Of a DNA stretch of 64,000 nt, positions 19,459 through 28,510 are shown one piece after another (the stretch's first letter is position 1; each line of letters opens with the position of its first letter). The notes below the pieces were generated by a model. The model searched no databases and had not been told where the DNA came from. It worked only from the letters and a program-made list of their open reading frames with translations. Source of the DNA: Myxococcus stipitatus (GTDB lineage: Bacteria; Myxococcota; Myxococcia; Myxococcales; Myxococcaceae). The translations under genes were made by a program, and so were the position numbers. The stretch covers positions 7,128,001 to 7,192,000 of the forward strand of contig NZ_CP147913.1 of assembly GCF_037414475.1 (NCBI RefSeq), in the 5' to 3' direction.

Positions 19459-20919
19459 TCAGAAGGGAGCGGGGGAGGAGAAGACCAACCGCGCTCCCGA
19501 CGTGGGATGCGTGAAGCCGACCGCTTCCGCGTGAAGCATCAGCCGCGTGTCTTCGACTCCGAAGCGCATGTCGCCGACGATGGGCAGACCCAGCCCCAGC
19601 GGGTGTGCGGCATGGATGCGCAGCTGCATGGGGTGACGTGTCCGGGGCCACAGCCACAGGCGTGTGCGGGACTCGCTGTTCTCGGTGGCCCGCCAATCGG
19701 TCAGGGCTTGTTTGCCATGCCGAGGGTTCGCGAGTGACTCGAGTTCGCCCGACGTCGTGCCACGCAGGGGGAGGTCGATGTGTCCCTGTTCGTGGGAGGT
19801 CCGTCCGTCGACCCAGGCGACATGCCGGTGCTCCGCCTCTCCGCGTGCGAGCTGCCGCTGGAGCGCGGCTTGAGTCGCGGTGTCGCGAGCAATCACCTGG
19901 AGGCCCGAGACCTCCGACTCGAGTGCGTGGACGAATCGCGCGGCGGACAGGTCTGGGAAGCGCTCCTGGAGCCGGGTGAGCACGGAGTCTCGTGCGGGCG
20001 AATGCCGTCCCGGCACGGACGGGAGGCCTTGGGGCTTGTCGACGACGAGCAGCGCCGCGTCCTCGTGCAGCACGAGGACCGTGGTCTCTTCGCAGGGGGC
20101 CGCGGGCCTTGAGGGGGCGGGGTCCACGTCGAGTCCCTCCAACATGAAGGGCAGGACGGTTCCGCATTTGTTGTCGCAGGCCGGGTAGTACGCACCTGAT
20201 TGCCGTCCGCCACCGAGCGGGGTTGCACCCCACCAGAACTCCGCGAGGGCCAGGGGCCTCCACCCGTGGCGGTAGGCACAGGCCAGCAACTTGGGCGCCG
20301 CGCAGTCTCCCGCGCCGCCTGGAGGAGGGCGTGGCGCGAACAGCTCGGACATGGAGCGATTCTCGCCGCGAGCGTTCGGGACCTCGAAGCCCGCGGACAG
20401 CTGTCGCCACAGGGAGCGGGAACGTTCGGCTCGCACGTGGGCGACTTCGCGGCGGCGTGCTTCGAGCAGTCTCAACTCGGCCTCTCGACCTTGGGATTGC
20501 AGGGCGAGGTGGGCGCACTGTTCGGTCAGTTCCGCGTACCGCTGCCCAAGCGCCGCCAGCTCCGCCTCTCCGGCGGGCAAGTACGCGGCGCGGGCGTCGG
20601 GGTCGAACAAGGGCGGGACGAATCCGTCCACCGTCCAAGCTCCGCCCAGCATCCCGGAGAACGCGCAGAGGTATCTCAGTTGCCCGTGAGGTGCCGCGAC
20701 GACGAGCACTCCGAACATCTTGCCGCCGCCGGGCTGCCACAGCTCAGGCCAACGCGCGTGCTCTCGCTGAAGCCGCTGTTGGAGGGCCTCCGCGGCGATT
20801 CGGGCCAGTCGTACTGGCGGGCCTGGAGCGAACGGGCTCGGGAGGCGTGAGGGCACGTCGCCAGGGGATGGCGACGCGTCGAAGCTCAGCGGAATCTGGG
20901 AGTTACGTGCCTCGCTCAC
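19459..20919 (-). CDS. RluA-family pseudouridine synthase-like protein with substituted catalytic residue
   Basis: A 486-residue protein. Residues about 1-250 form an extra N-terminal domain with a coiled-coil stretch (140-180) and Cys segments (ACAYRHG, YYPACDNKCG) seen in a subgroup of RluA-like proteins. From about 275 the RluA fold begins (LVVDKPQGLPSVPGR) and ends FTHPTSGARLVFSSP. RluA enzymes isomerise uridine in rRNA or tRNA through the Asp of the H-R-L-D-x-x-TSG motif. Here that motif reads VHALESEVSG (A332, E334), so Arg is Ala and the catalytic Asp is Glu. Activity is doubtful unless Glu serves; an RNA-binding role is possible. The gene is upstream of the LRR gene on the same strand with a 143-base gap. 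Confidence 0.75.
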   Translation of the reverse strand: MSEARNSQIPLSFDASPSPGDVPSRLPSPFAPGPPVRLARIAAEALQQRLQREHARWPELWQPGGGKMFGVLVVAAPHGQLRYLCAFSGMLGGAWTVDGFVPPLFDPDARAAYLPAGEAELAALGQRYAELTEQCAHLALQSQGREAELRLLEARRREVAHVRAERSRSLWRQLSAGFEVPNARGENRSMSELFAPRPPPGGAGDCAAPKLLACAYRHGWRPLALAEFWWGATPLGGGRQSGAYYPACDNKCGTVLPFMLEGLDVDPAPSRPAAPCEETTVLVLHEDAALLVVDKPQGLPSVPGRHSPARDSVLTRLQERFPDLSAARFVHALESEVSGLQVIARDTATQAALQRQLARGEAEHRHVAWVDGRTSHEQGHIDLPLRGTTSGELESLANPRHGKQALTDWRATENSESRTRLWLWPRTRHPMQLRIHAAHPLGLGLPIVGDMRFGVEDTRLMLHAEAVGFTHPTSGARLVFSSPAPF

Positions 20920-21016
20920 AGGGGGACCTGAGGTCGCATCTATCAGGTCCTGAAACCTCCGTGGGAGATGCTCCCAGCGGGCCCTCGCGGAATCCCTTGC
21001 GCTGGCGCGGGGGCGG

Positions 21017-22360
21017 TCAGGGGTTGATCTTCCAGGGCACCGTCGCGGCGGGCTGGAAGCAATGCGTCTGCACGAGATAGCCCGAGCGCAGCTCCTGCAC
21101 GACGCCTGCGCCGTACCCGCGCGCCTGACACCACTGGCTGACCTCCAGCTTCGAGTCGGTCGACATGAACGCGCCGGAGTTGGACGCGGGGCCGAGTTGG
21201 TCCTTGGTCACTTCCTGGATGAGTCCGGCGTCGAAGCAGCCCACCCAGGGGCGTGAGGTCACCTCGAAAATCTGCCCGGTCGTCCAGCCCAGCGCGTTGC
21301 ACCAGCGATGCGCGGCGGCGGTGCAGTCGAAAGTCTGCGCGACGCGGTCATCGGTACAGAGGGGGGCAGTCGCGACAACTCCTCGAAGGTGACCGCCATG
21401 CTCTGGTGCCGGATGGGCCCACACGCCACGCTGACGTCGGTGCTCGTGGCGCCAGCGAGGCCCCCCAGGAGCGAGATGGGAGGCCGGTTGCCGATGAGCT
21501 GTTGAATCGTCTCGGAGACATTGGTGCTGTTGGCCAGCGCATCGTGGGCCCCACGCTGTGCGCAGACGCGGTGCATGCCGGATGAACAGGCCCGCGTGCC
21601 CAGCGCCCAGTAGCTGTTGCACAGGTGCAGTTGTTGGCTCATTCCGAAATGTCCCTCGGTGGGGGTGTCCGTGATGGCTTTGTCCAGGCAGTCCGCGCCG
21701 GGGGACGTCCTGCAGATGGTTCGAGCCGAGCGCGCGTGGTTGAAGAAGGGAACCTCGTCGATGGCGCCCTTGAAGGAGCCCTCGCCGTTGATGGGGCAGG
21801 CCTGGGTGTTCAGGACGTTGCCCGCGCCAATGGACAGCACGCCCGCGCGGCTCCCACAGCGAGCCGGAGGTGGACTGCGTCACGAAGTTGCCCGCGGAGA
21901 TGGACGCGGTGCCGGTGAGGGTGCCCGTGAAGAAGTAGCCGGAGGCGTCCGGTGTGCGCGTCAAGTCGTAGGCGCCCGCGCGAGTCACCAACTCGTTCAT
22001 GGGTAGATGGAGCAACTGGAAGGGGTCTCTCAACTCGCCCAGGTCGACCTCGTTGTCGTCCGACGTGTTGCTGCCGAAGAGGGCGAGCACGTCGTGGGAC
22101 TTGGTGACGGGCAGGTAGGTGTTCTCGTTGAGGGTGCCGCGCGGGAAGTTCTGCTCGGGTGCACGCTCCTTCTCGAAGTTCCACATGGGGCCTGAGTAGA
22201 AGAGGTGCGCGATGTCATTGCGGCCCGTGTTGATGGCGCCATCGATGTGGTACGCCGTCCAGCCCGTGTCGGCGCCAATCAGGCTCACGCAGGGCGATGC
22301 GTGGAACCCACCACGAACGACACCGTTTCGACATGGGACCTCCTGATTCGGAGGCCCCAT
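21017..22360 (-). pseudogene. LamG-like secreted protein gene with two compensating frameshifts
   Basis: Coding sense switches frame twice. From 22300 to about 21850 the frame encodes TGWTAYHIDGAINTG and later TGTASISAGNFV. From about 21845 to 21367 the sense frame is another one (VLSIGAGNVLNTQ, then GAIDEVPFFNHARSARTIC, a LamG/concanavalin-like strand). From about 21360 to 21017 it returns to the first frame with a Cys-rich tail (DCTAAAHRWCNALGW, later QWCQARGYG). The first shift needs one base removed near 21847-21852 (GCGCGGGCG); the second needs one base added to the run of six G at 21361-21366. No signal peptide precedes it, so the 5' end may also be lost. Either a decayed gene or two sequencing errors. 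Confidence 0.65.
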
Positions 22361-22512
22361 TATGAGGAGGCTCCTGACAAGGGCCTGGTGCCAGACGCGG
22401 AGGAGGCAGCCCCTGTCGCATGGAGTGTGTCTTGTCGGTTGTTTGACGATGATGCGAACTCAGCGAGTGGACGATGCGCTGTGCAACCCGCCGCACGCAC
22501 CTTGCGCGAGGA

Positions 22513-23422
22513 CCTGCCCGGCTGTGCAAACGGCTTCACAGGTTCGAGGAACTCCCCGCGGGTTCGGGGGGTATATTGGATGCAATGCTTCTCGTGGGAC
22601 GCTGCTTCTTCCCTCCAGAAAAGAGAGCACATGCGAAAGGGTTTCAAGGGGTCATGGGCATGGCGAGTCTGTGGGCTGTTCGTGTGGGTGGCTGGAACCA
22701 GTGCCCTGGCCGCGTCGCCCACCGGGGTCGACAAGCCCGTGGCCGTCGTCCTGGGACGTGAGATTTCGCGGGCGGACCTCTCGCCGAGCGAGTCGGAACG
22801 TCAGGCGATGCGCGCGAAGCTGAGTCCGGAGAATTATGCGCGCTGGGAATCCATCTCCGAGGTGCAGGCGCTTCAGGACTTCTTGCTGCGTCCGCTCCTG
22901 CTTGCCTATGTCCAGCGAAAGGGCCTCGTGCCTGCGAAGCAGGACATCGAGGCGCTGAGTGCCTCGATCTCTGCGTTGACGAATGATGATCGCGCGAAGG
23001 CGAAGGGAGAGCGGGAGCGCCTGCGGGTGGAGCTCCAGCGAGTGGACCTGTCGCCGGAGAAGCGACAGGCGCTTCAGACCTCACTGGAGTCCGTGGAGAA
23101 AGACCTGCAACTGCGGGCCGAGGAGATGGCCTACGAGGAAGACGCGATGCGCGACGTGGCTGAGGGCGCGGTCCTGTCATGGATGGTGCAGCGTGCGCTG
23201 CACCGCGAGTTCGGCGGGGACATCATCTTCCAGCAGGCGGGGCCCGAGGCGGTGGGGGCCTATCCTCGGTTCCTGGAGCAGCGACAGAAGGCGGGGGACT
23301 TCAAGATCCACGACGAAGAACTGGGCCGCCGCTTCTGGGCGCGAGTGCGTGAGGCGCCTGGGTACCGGATGGAGCAGGACGCGCTGGAGACACCTTGGTG
23401 GTTGGCGAAGCCTAAGCGCTGA
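22513..23422 (+). repeat. duplicated segment, copy A (5' region plus gene)
   Basis: This copy matches 25667-26581 from about 118 bases before the start codon (CCTGCCCGG.TGTGCA) through the end of the gene. The leader, the ribosome site with ATGCGAAAGGGTTTCAAGGG, the signal peptide and the last third are nearly identical, while the middle has diverged. The presumed promoter region was therefore duplicated with the gene. Confidence 0.7.
22631..23422 (+). CDS. secreted helical protein, SurA-N/PPIase-leader-like, paralog A
   Basis: A 263-residue protein with a Sec signal peptide (WRVCGLFVWVAGTSALA, cut near residue 27). The mature part is helical: PVAVVLGREISRADLSPSES resembles the start of the SurA/parvulin N-terminal chaperone domain. 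A charged coiled-coil region follows (about 115-165), then the near-invariant block VLSWMVQRALHREFGGDIIF. No parvulin catalytic domain follows, so if related it is a chaperone-like part only. ATG 22631 follows AAAAGAGAG. A paralog sits 2.4 kb downstream (25790). Function is inferred as periplasmic; no activity can be assigned. Confidence 0.7.
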   Translation: MRKGFKGSWAWRVCGLFVWVAGTSALAASPTGVDKPVAVVLGREISRADLSPSESERQAMRAKLSPENYARWESISEVQALQDFLLRPLLLAYVQRKGLVPAKQDIEALSASISALTNDDRAKAKGERERLRVELQRVDLSPEKRQALQTSLESVEKDLQLRAEEMAYEEDAMRDVAEGAVLSWMVQRALHREFGGDIIFQQAGPEAVGAYPRFLEQRQKAGDFKIHDEELGRRFWARVREAPGYRMEQDALETPWWLAKPKR

Positions 23423-23459
23423 CGTCGGCTCAGGCTTCCGAAACCCGCGCCGCGAGCCT

Positions 23460-24760
23460 TCAGGGACGCGGGATGCCGGGGGCGGTTCGGATGGTGCGGA
23501 GGATGCGGACCGGGAAGCGGGTCGAGATGGGGCATCGGATGATTCCACTCCTGAGCCAGTGCTCGAGCTTCTCGACCCCCAGCCACTTGGGAGTCGTGGG
23601 CCCCGTGGGCATGCTCCTGAGGGCGAGGCGCCCATCCTCCGACAGGTACCGGATGACAATCTCTCCAGGCCGGGCTTGGAGTGACAGGATCCGGTCGCGA
23701 GGAATCACCGAGACATCGCCAGGCCGCACCTGCGCGAGCATGTCGGGGAGGAAGTAGAGCCCCCGCCTCCACGCGCCAGACAGGATTCGCGCCCAGACGC
23801 TCCGGCTTCGCAAGATGTTCCAGGCCACGATGGCGAACAGGGATACCCCCAGCAGACCCACGAGCCCGACCGTCCACATGGGATGAATCAACATCGCCAG
23901 GGCCCGCTCACGGAGATAGTCCGGGTTGTACTGGACGAATTCCCCGTGGAACGACATGGCCACCAGCCCCAGCGGCACGAAGCCGATGAGCGCAATCGCA
24001 ATACATCCGCCTGCCCAGTCCGCGTGTGTTCCACTCCTGTCGGGCATGAACCGAGCCTCGCGAGGCAGCCCCTTTCGTCCCTGGAGCATCGCTCGCACGG
24101 AGGGAGCGAGGTCCGTCTCCAGGACACCCAGCAGCGGTGGTGCCGCATCCCAAGCCGCACGAGGTGGGGCGTCCCGGCTGGGAGGGACGAACTCGAACCG
24201 CGTCAGCGCATCCTGGAGCGTGTCGAAGAATCGCGCCTCGTCCTTGTTCCAGAGTTGCTCCTCATATCCTCGCAATGAGACCTGGGGTGCCTTGTCCTCG
24301 GGTCCCACGGGGGGGCCCGAAGCGTCAGCACCAGCTTCACTCGGTGAACCGGGTCCTCGGCCCAGTCCATCGAATGTGTGTCCCCATCCTCTTCATCCGT
24401 ATCGTGCTGAAGCTCCACGAAGCGCAGCTCTCGAGCGGACCAGACCCGGACATCCGAGCCCTCTCGAAGTTCGATACGCTCTCGTGAAAGCGTCAGGACG
24501 CGGTCGGGCTTTCGGCTCCGAACCCACTCCGCACGGAGGTAGATCCCCAACCCGAACAGGGGAAAAGCCATGCACGGCAGCATCCAGGCCATGCTCCAGC
24601 CGCCCACCTCCCAGGCGAAGAGGGCTCCGGGCAGGACCAACACGCCCAGGACCAACACCCCCAGGAGCGCACCGATGGGCGCGAACCTGGGCTCACTCAC
24701 GATGAGCGAGAGCTGCTCCTCCTTCGGAGTTGCTCCAAGGTGATGCTCGAGCCTCTTCAT
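23460..24760 (-). pseudogene. membrane protein gene split by a frameshift at a run of seven G
   Basis: Two open frames abut. The upstream part (24760 to about 24310) encodes MKRLEHHLGATPKEEQLSL, two membrane helices (ALLGVLVLGVLVLPGALFAW and MAWMLPCMAFPLFGLGIYL) and a PH-like strand region ending KLVLTLRAPP. The downstream part (24308 to 23460) continues EDKAPQVSLRGYEEQLWNKD, with two more helices and a second strand region (DRILSLQARPGEIVIRYL). One more C in the C7 run (+ strand G, 24309-24315) would join them into a single ~433-residue protein with two repeated helix-pair plus beta modules. Separate genes are less likely: the second has only a GTG and no ribosome site. ATG 24760 follows GGGGGA. 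Confidence 0.65.
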
Positions 24761-24901
24761 GGGTTCATCCCCCAGCCCGTCAATCCCAGGCATCAGCTGC
24801 GCTGGGGCCCGGTATCCTACAGCGCTTCCCCCAAGGATTGAGGGAGGCGGGTGGTTCAGCAGTCAGGTCAACTCCGAGTCCCTCCGTCGACCCCCTCCGT
24901 C

Positions 24902-25573
24902 ATGACGACCTTTCTCCGACGAACCCACGCCCTCTTGGCTGTACTGGCTCTCGCGGGGTGTACGACGCCCTATCAACGAATGGGCCTGTCCGGTGGTTAC
25001 CAGGACTCCGAGATTGCCCGCGGAGTCATGCGCATCGAGGTACGTGGCAATCCCCATACGCACCTGGGGACGCTGCACGACTACTTCCACCGGAGGGCGA
25101 AGGAACTCTGCCAGCAACGCGAGTACGAATGGTTCTTGGACTCGGGCTCGGAGAAAGGTCCCCAGGTGTTCTATGGCACCAGGCTGGGGCCCACGGTGGT
25201 CCTCGCGGATACCTCCAGCAACAAGCGTGGCTGGGTCCGAGGCGTCGTCACGTGTCGCGACGCCTCGGAGAAGACTTCCGCCGCGCCGCCGGGCCATCTG
25301 GTGCAGATCCTCGATGTCCAGTCGGGACTCGTGACCCACGTCTCCTCGGACCTCGCGATGGCCCAGGTTCCGCGCTCCACGCGCTGGGCCTTCGTGGCCG
25401 ATGGCAAGGTCAGCGCCCGGACTCCGGAGGGGCACCTGGTCCACGTCGACGTCGACAAGCTGGATGCGGCCAGGACGCTCGGCTATCGGCTCCTGCCTGA
25501 TGCCGAGCAGGAGTCCGCCGCGCCTCCTGCTCCGTCCCCGCCTTCCGACTCGGGCTCGGCGAGTGGGCATTAG
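24902..25573 (+). CDS. lipoprotein, possibly CC0125/CC1285-like
   Basis: A 223-residue lipoprotein: signal ending LAVLALAGC (lipobox Cys near residue 20), then TPYQRMGLSGGYQDSEIARG and MRIEVRGNPHT. This Y-x-x-x-GY(Q/S)(D/E) start followed by a V-x-F/V-x-GN strand resembles the CC0125/CC1285 family of small outer-membrane lipoproteins of unknown role. The tail (Pro/Ser-rich, about 200-223) looks disordered. ATG 24902 is chosen because the signal peptide begins there. It is flanked by the broken membrane gene (divergent) and paralog B (same strand, about 215 bases away). Confidence 0.65.
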   Translation: MTTFLRRTHALLAVLALAGCTTPYQRMGLSGGYQDSEIARGVMRIEVRGNPHTHLGTLHDYFHRRAKELCQQREYEWFLDSGSEKGPQVFYGTRLGPTVVLADTSSNKRGWVRGVVTCRDASEKTSAAPPGHLVQILDVQSGLVTHVSSDLAMAQVPRSTRWAFVADGKVSARTPEGHLVHVDVDKLDAARTLGYRLLPDAEQESAAPPAPSPPSDSGSASGH

Positions 25574-25666
25574 GGAGGACTCGACCCCCGCGCAATCCAT
25601 TGTCATCCGCGACCATGGGTAGGGGGGCTGCGCGGTGTGCAGTCTTCTGCACGCCGCGAGCGAGGC

Positions 25667-26581
25667 CCTGCCCGGATGTGCAGATGGTAGTACAGGGCCA
25701 TGGGGCTACCTGCTGGGGGAGGGAAGGGGGCATATGGGATGCAATGCCTCTCTTGGGGTGCCGCTTTCCCCTTCCCGAAAGGAGAGCACATGCGAAAGGG
25801 TTTCAAGGGGTTATGGGCCTGGGGAGTCTGTGGGCTGTTCCTGCTGGTGGCACGAGACAGCGCCATGGCAGCGTCGCCAGCCGAGGTCGACAAGCCCGTG
25901 GCCGTCATCCTGGGACGTGAGATTTCGCGGGCGGCCCTCTTGCCGAGCGACTCGGAGCGCCAGGCCAAGCGCGCGGCGCTGAGTCCGGAGGACTATGCAC
26001 GCTGGGAGTCCCTCTCCGAGGTGCAAAAACTTCAGGGGCTCCTGCTGCGTCCGCTCCTGCGTGCCTATGCCCAGCGGAAGGGGCTTGTGCCCTCGAAGCA
26101 GGACCTCGAGGCGCTGGGTCCCTCGCTCTCCATGTCGGCGCAGGACCGGTTCGCGAAGGTGAAGGTAGAACGGGAGCTCCTGCGCGTGGAGCTCCAGCGA
26201 GTGGACCTGCCACCAGAGAAGCGAAAGGCGCTCCAGTCCTCGCTGGAGTCGGTGGAGAAAGCCATACAGAAGCAGTCCGAGGAAACGGTCCACGAGAAAG
26301 ATGCCGTGAGCACGGTGGCCCATGGCGTGGTCCTGTCGTGGATGGTGCAGCGTGCGCTGCACCGCGAGTTCGGCGGGGACATCATCTTCCAGCAGGCGGG
26401 GCCGGAGGCGGTGGGGGCTTATCCTGGGTTCCTGGAGCAGCGACAGAAGGCGGGGGATTTCAAGCTCCTCGACGAGGACCTGGGCCGCCGCTTCTGGGAG
26501 CGCGTACGCGACGCGCCGGGGTATCGGGTGGAGCAGGACGCGCTGGAGACGCCCTGGTGGTTGAAGACGCCGAATCGCTGA
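25667..26581 (+). repeat. duplicated segment, copy B (5' region plus gene)
   Basis: Second copy of the segment at 22513-23422. Its leader reads CCTGCCCGGATGTGCAGATGG and keeps TGGGATGCAATGC before the ribosome site AAAGGAGAGCACATG. The spacing from the repeat start to the ATG is 123 bases, against 118 in copy A. The lipoprotein gene and the broken membrane gene lie between the copies. Confidence 0.7.
25790..26581 (+). CDS. secreted helical protein, SurA-N/PPIase-leader-like, paralog B
   Basis: A 263-residue paralog of the protein at 22631, same length and layout: signal peptide (VCGLFLLVARDSAMA), PVAVILGREISRAALLPSDS, a charged coiled coil (ELQRVDLPPEKRKALQ) and the conserved C-terminal block (WMVQRALHREFGG, then GDFKLLDEDLGRRFW). 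The coiled-coil third differs most, which would suit divergent partners. ATG 25790 has a better ribosome site (AAAGGAG) than the A copy. It likely has its own promoter, since the leader was copied too. Function unknown. Confidence 0.7.
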   Translation: MRKGFKGLWAWGVCGLFLLVARDSAMAASPAEVDKPVAVILGREISRAALLPSDSERQAKRAALSPEDYARWESLSEVQKLQGLLLRPLLRAYAQRKGLVPSKQDLEALGPSLSMSAQDRFAKVKVERELLRVELQRVDLPPEKRKALQSSLESVEKAIQKQSEETVHEKDAVSTVAHGVVLSWMVQRALHREFGGDIIFQQAGPEAVGAYPGFLEQRQKAGDFKLLDEDLGRRFWERVRDAPGYRVEQDALETPWWLKTPNR

Positions 26582-26760
26582 TGAGGACGGCGCTGGATGA
26601 GGCGACGCCGCACCCGAAGGAGGAGCTGTCCCGCCGACCAGCGCCCCCTTCCTTGAACGTCAGACATGGAGCGTCACGTCGGGTCCGTCATGGATGACAC
26701 CAGAGGGGGGCCTCGCCGAATGCCGGGCATACGAGGGCTTTCACCCAACAAGCCTTCGCG

Positions 26761-28329
26761 TCAGTCCATGCCGCCGTGAAGCCGGTACTCGGCGATGCTC
26801 GGCGGATACTCGGTCCAGAACATCAGCACTCCCTCGTGGCCCATCATCGTCTCCTGCTTGCCTCGCGCATCCGCGTCCGAGACGGCCAACTGGAGCCCCA
26901 GGGAGCTGTTCGGCTTCTCCACACCCAGGTCCACCAGCGGAAGCGTGAGCGTCATCTCGTATCCCCGAGGACGCTTGCGCCAGGTGCCTTGGATGGAACG
27001 AAGGCGCTTGATTTCATCCCCTGTCCAATCTTGCGCCTCGACCTGTCCTCCCGCGGCGAGCAGCACGCCCACCTTGAGCTGCGAGGATGGACCCGACGCT
27101 CGCACCAGCGGCACGGTGAGCTCCAGGTGGTCCGAATGCACGCCCGTGCCCTTCCCCAGGGGGACGACCTTGTCGTCTTGCACCTCGGCATGGAGGACGA
27201 GCGCATCGCCCACGCGCGCCAGCCTCCACGCGAACGCCAGGTCGTCCGCGTTCTTCCAACCCGCGGCGCCCCAGGAGAGATGGGCCAGCGTATAGGCCTG
27301 TGCCGTGGGGGCCAGTGCGAGCGCGGCTTCAAGGGTCTGCGCGGACCTGACGGGGTACGGCCTGATGCCGTCGACGACGGCGCCCTCGGTGTCACTGAAC
27401 ACCATGTATCCCGGCTGGTATCGAGAGAGTGTCTCCATCGGCTCCATCGAGCCTCGGGCGCCGACAGGCCCCGACACGACATACGCCCAAGGTGTCACGC
27501 GGACCTCGTTTCCGCTGTCCGCGAACCCGAGCTCCTGGAGGTCGGTCCCCTTCACCAGGAAGCCGCAGAACGGACCCGGGGTGCCCTCGTCCGACGGCGT
27601 CGAGTCCCCGTCGGCATCGGAAGAAGGCTTGGCTCCGGAGAACAGCAGGAGGCACGTCTCATCCTGGCAGGTGTAGTCGACAGGTATGAAGTGCGTGTCC
27701 TTGGGACACAGGGCGCGAGCTTGAGCGAGGAGTTCGTCACCCACGGGCTGCGACTTGGGAGGTTTGGAAGTCCCACGGCGACCGGCGGGCTTCGTCCATT
27801 TGGGCGCCTGACTGGGAACCGGGATGAAGCGCGAGCCATCCGCCGCAACCTTCATGACCTGTCGAGAGACCTGGGTCGGGTCCAGGCCATTGGCGTGGAT
27901 GGAGAAGGGCTCGTTTCTGTCCTGGACGACGAACTCGACATGTTCCCCGTCGATGAAGCGCGAACTGCTCGTCGCCCAGGACTCGAGGTCGTGTGTCGCC
28001 CCCAGGAACCTGCCCTTCAGGTCCGACACGAGCATGAACTCATTCGTGCAAAGGCCATAGAAGCAGGGGCCCAGGCTCTGGATGTGATGCCACAGACAGA
28101 GGCGGCCTGCGCAACCGATGCGCTTCGTCGAGTCCACCGCGAACCCGCCCCCGTCGGGCGTCTCCTCCAAGACCGTGCCTTTCTCGAAGGGAGGCTCGCG
28201 CGAGGCTGCCAGGGCCGCCGTGCTCCCGAGCCACAGGAAGAGCACCAGGGTTCGCGTCAGGAGGTCTCCTCGTGCATGAAAGGAAGAGAGAGGGCTTGAA
28301 GCAGGGCTGACACGCGCTGGGGCATTCAT
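26761..28329 (-). CDS. secreted protein with C-terminal CBM9/DOMON-like domain
   Basis: A 522-residue exported protein. The N-terminus holds a signal peptide (TRTLVLFLWLGSTAALA, about residues 25-42). The middle (50-330) has six or more Cys and no family I know. Residues about 350-522 look like a carbohydrate-binding module family 9/DOMON-like beta sandwich: HLSWGAAGWKNADDLAFAWR, then LHAEVQDDKVVPLGKG, HSDHLELTVPL and YEMTLTLPL. Such domains bind sugars or haem, so substrate or surface binding is inferred. ATG 28329 is preceded by AGGA at a somewhat long spacing. The gene is divergent from the histidine kinase gene, sharing a 181-base control region. Confidence 0.65.
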   Translation of the reverse strand: MNAPARVSPASSPLSSFHARGDLLTRTLVLFLWLGSTAALAASREPPFEKGTVLEETPDGGGFAVDSTKRIGCAGRLCLWHHIQSLGPCFYGLCTNEFMLVSDLKGRFLGATHDLESWATSSSRFIDGEHVEFVVQDRNEPFSIHANGLDPTQVSRQVMKVAADGSRFIPVPSQAPKWTKPAGRRGTSKPPKSQPVGDELLAQARALCPKDTHFIPVDYTCQDETCLLLFSGAKPSSDADGDSTPSDEGTPGPFCGFLVKGTDLQELGFADSGNEVRVTPWAYVVSGPVGARGSMEPMETLSRYQPGYMVFSDTEGAVVDGIRPYPVRSAQTLEAALALAPTAQAYTLAHLSWGAAGWKNADDLAFAWRLARVGDALVLHAEVQDDKVVPLGKGTGVHSDHLELTVPLVRASGPSSQLKVGVLLAAGGQVEAQDWTGDEIKRLRSIQGTWRKRPRGYEMTLTLPLVDLGVEKPNSSLGLQLAVSDADARGKQETMMGHEGVLMFWTEYPPSIAEYRLHGGMD

Positions 28330-28510
28330 CGATTCACCATCCTGCACCGGAAGATTGCAGACACCATGCCGCGTCGTGTCCTCGGATGAACCTCTTCCCG
28401 CCGTGAGATTGAGTCTCCAGGACCACGGGGTGAGGGCCGTCAGACGCACCCAACGCTCCTTCTGCCGAAGGGAGGGCTTCGGCAATCGAAGTGTGGGCGG
28501 GCTAGAGTCC

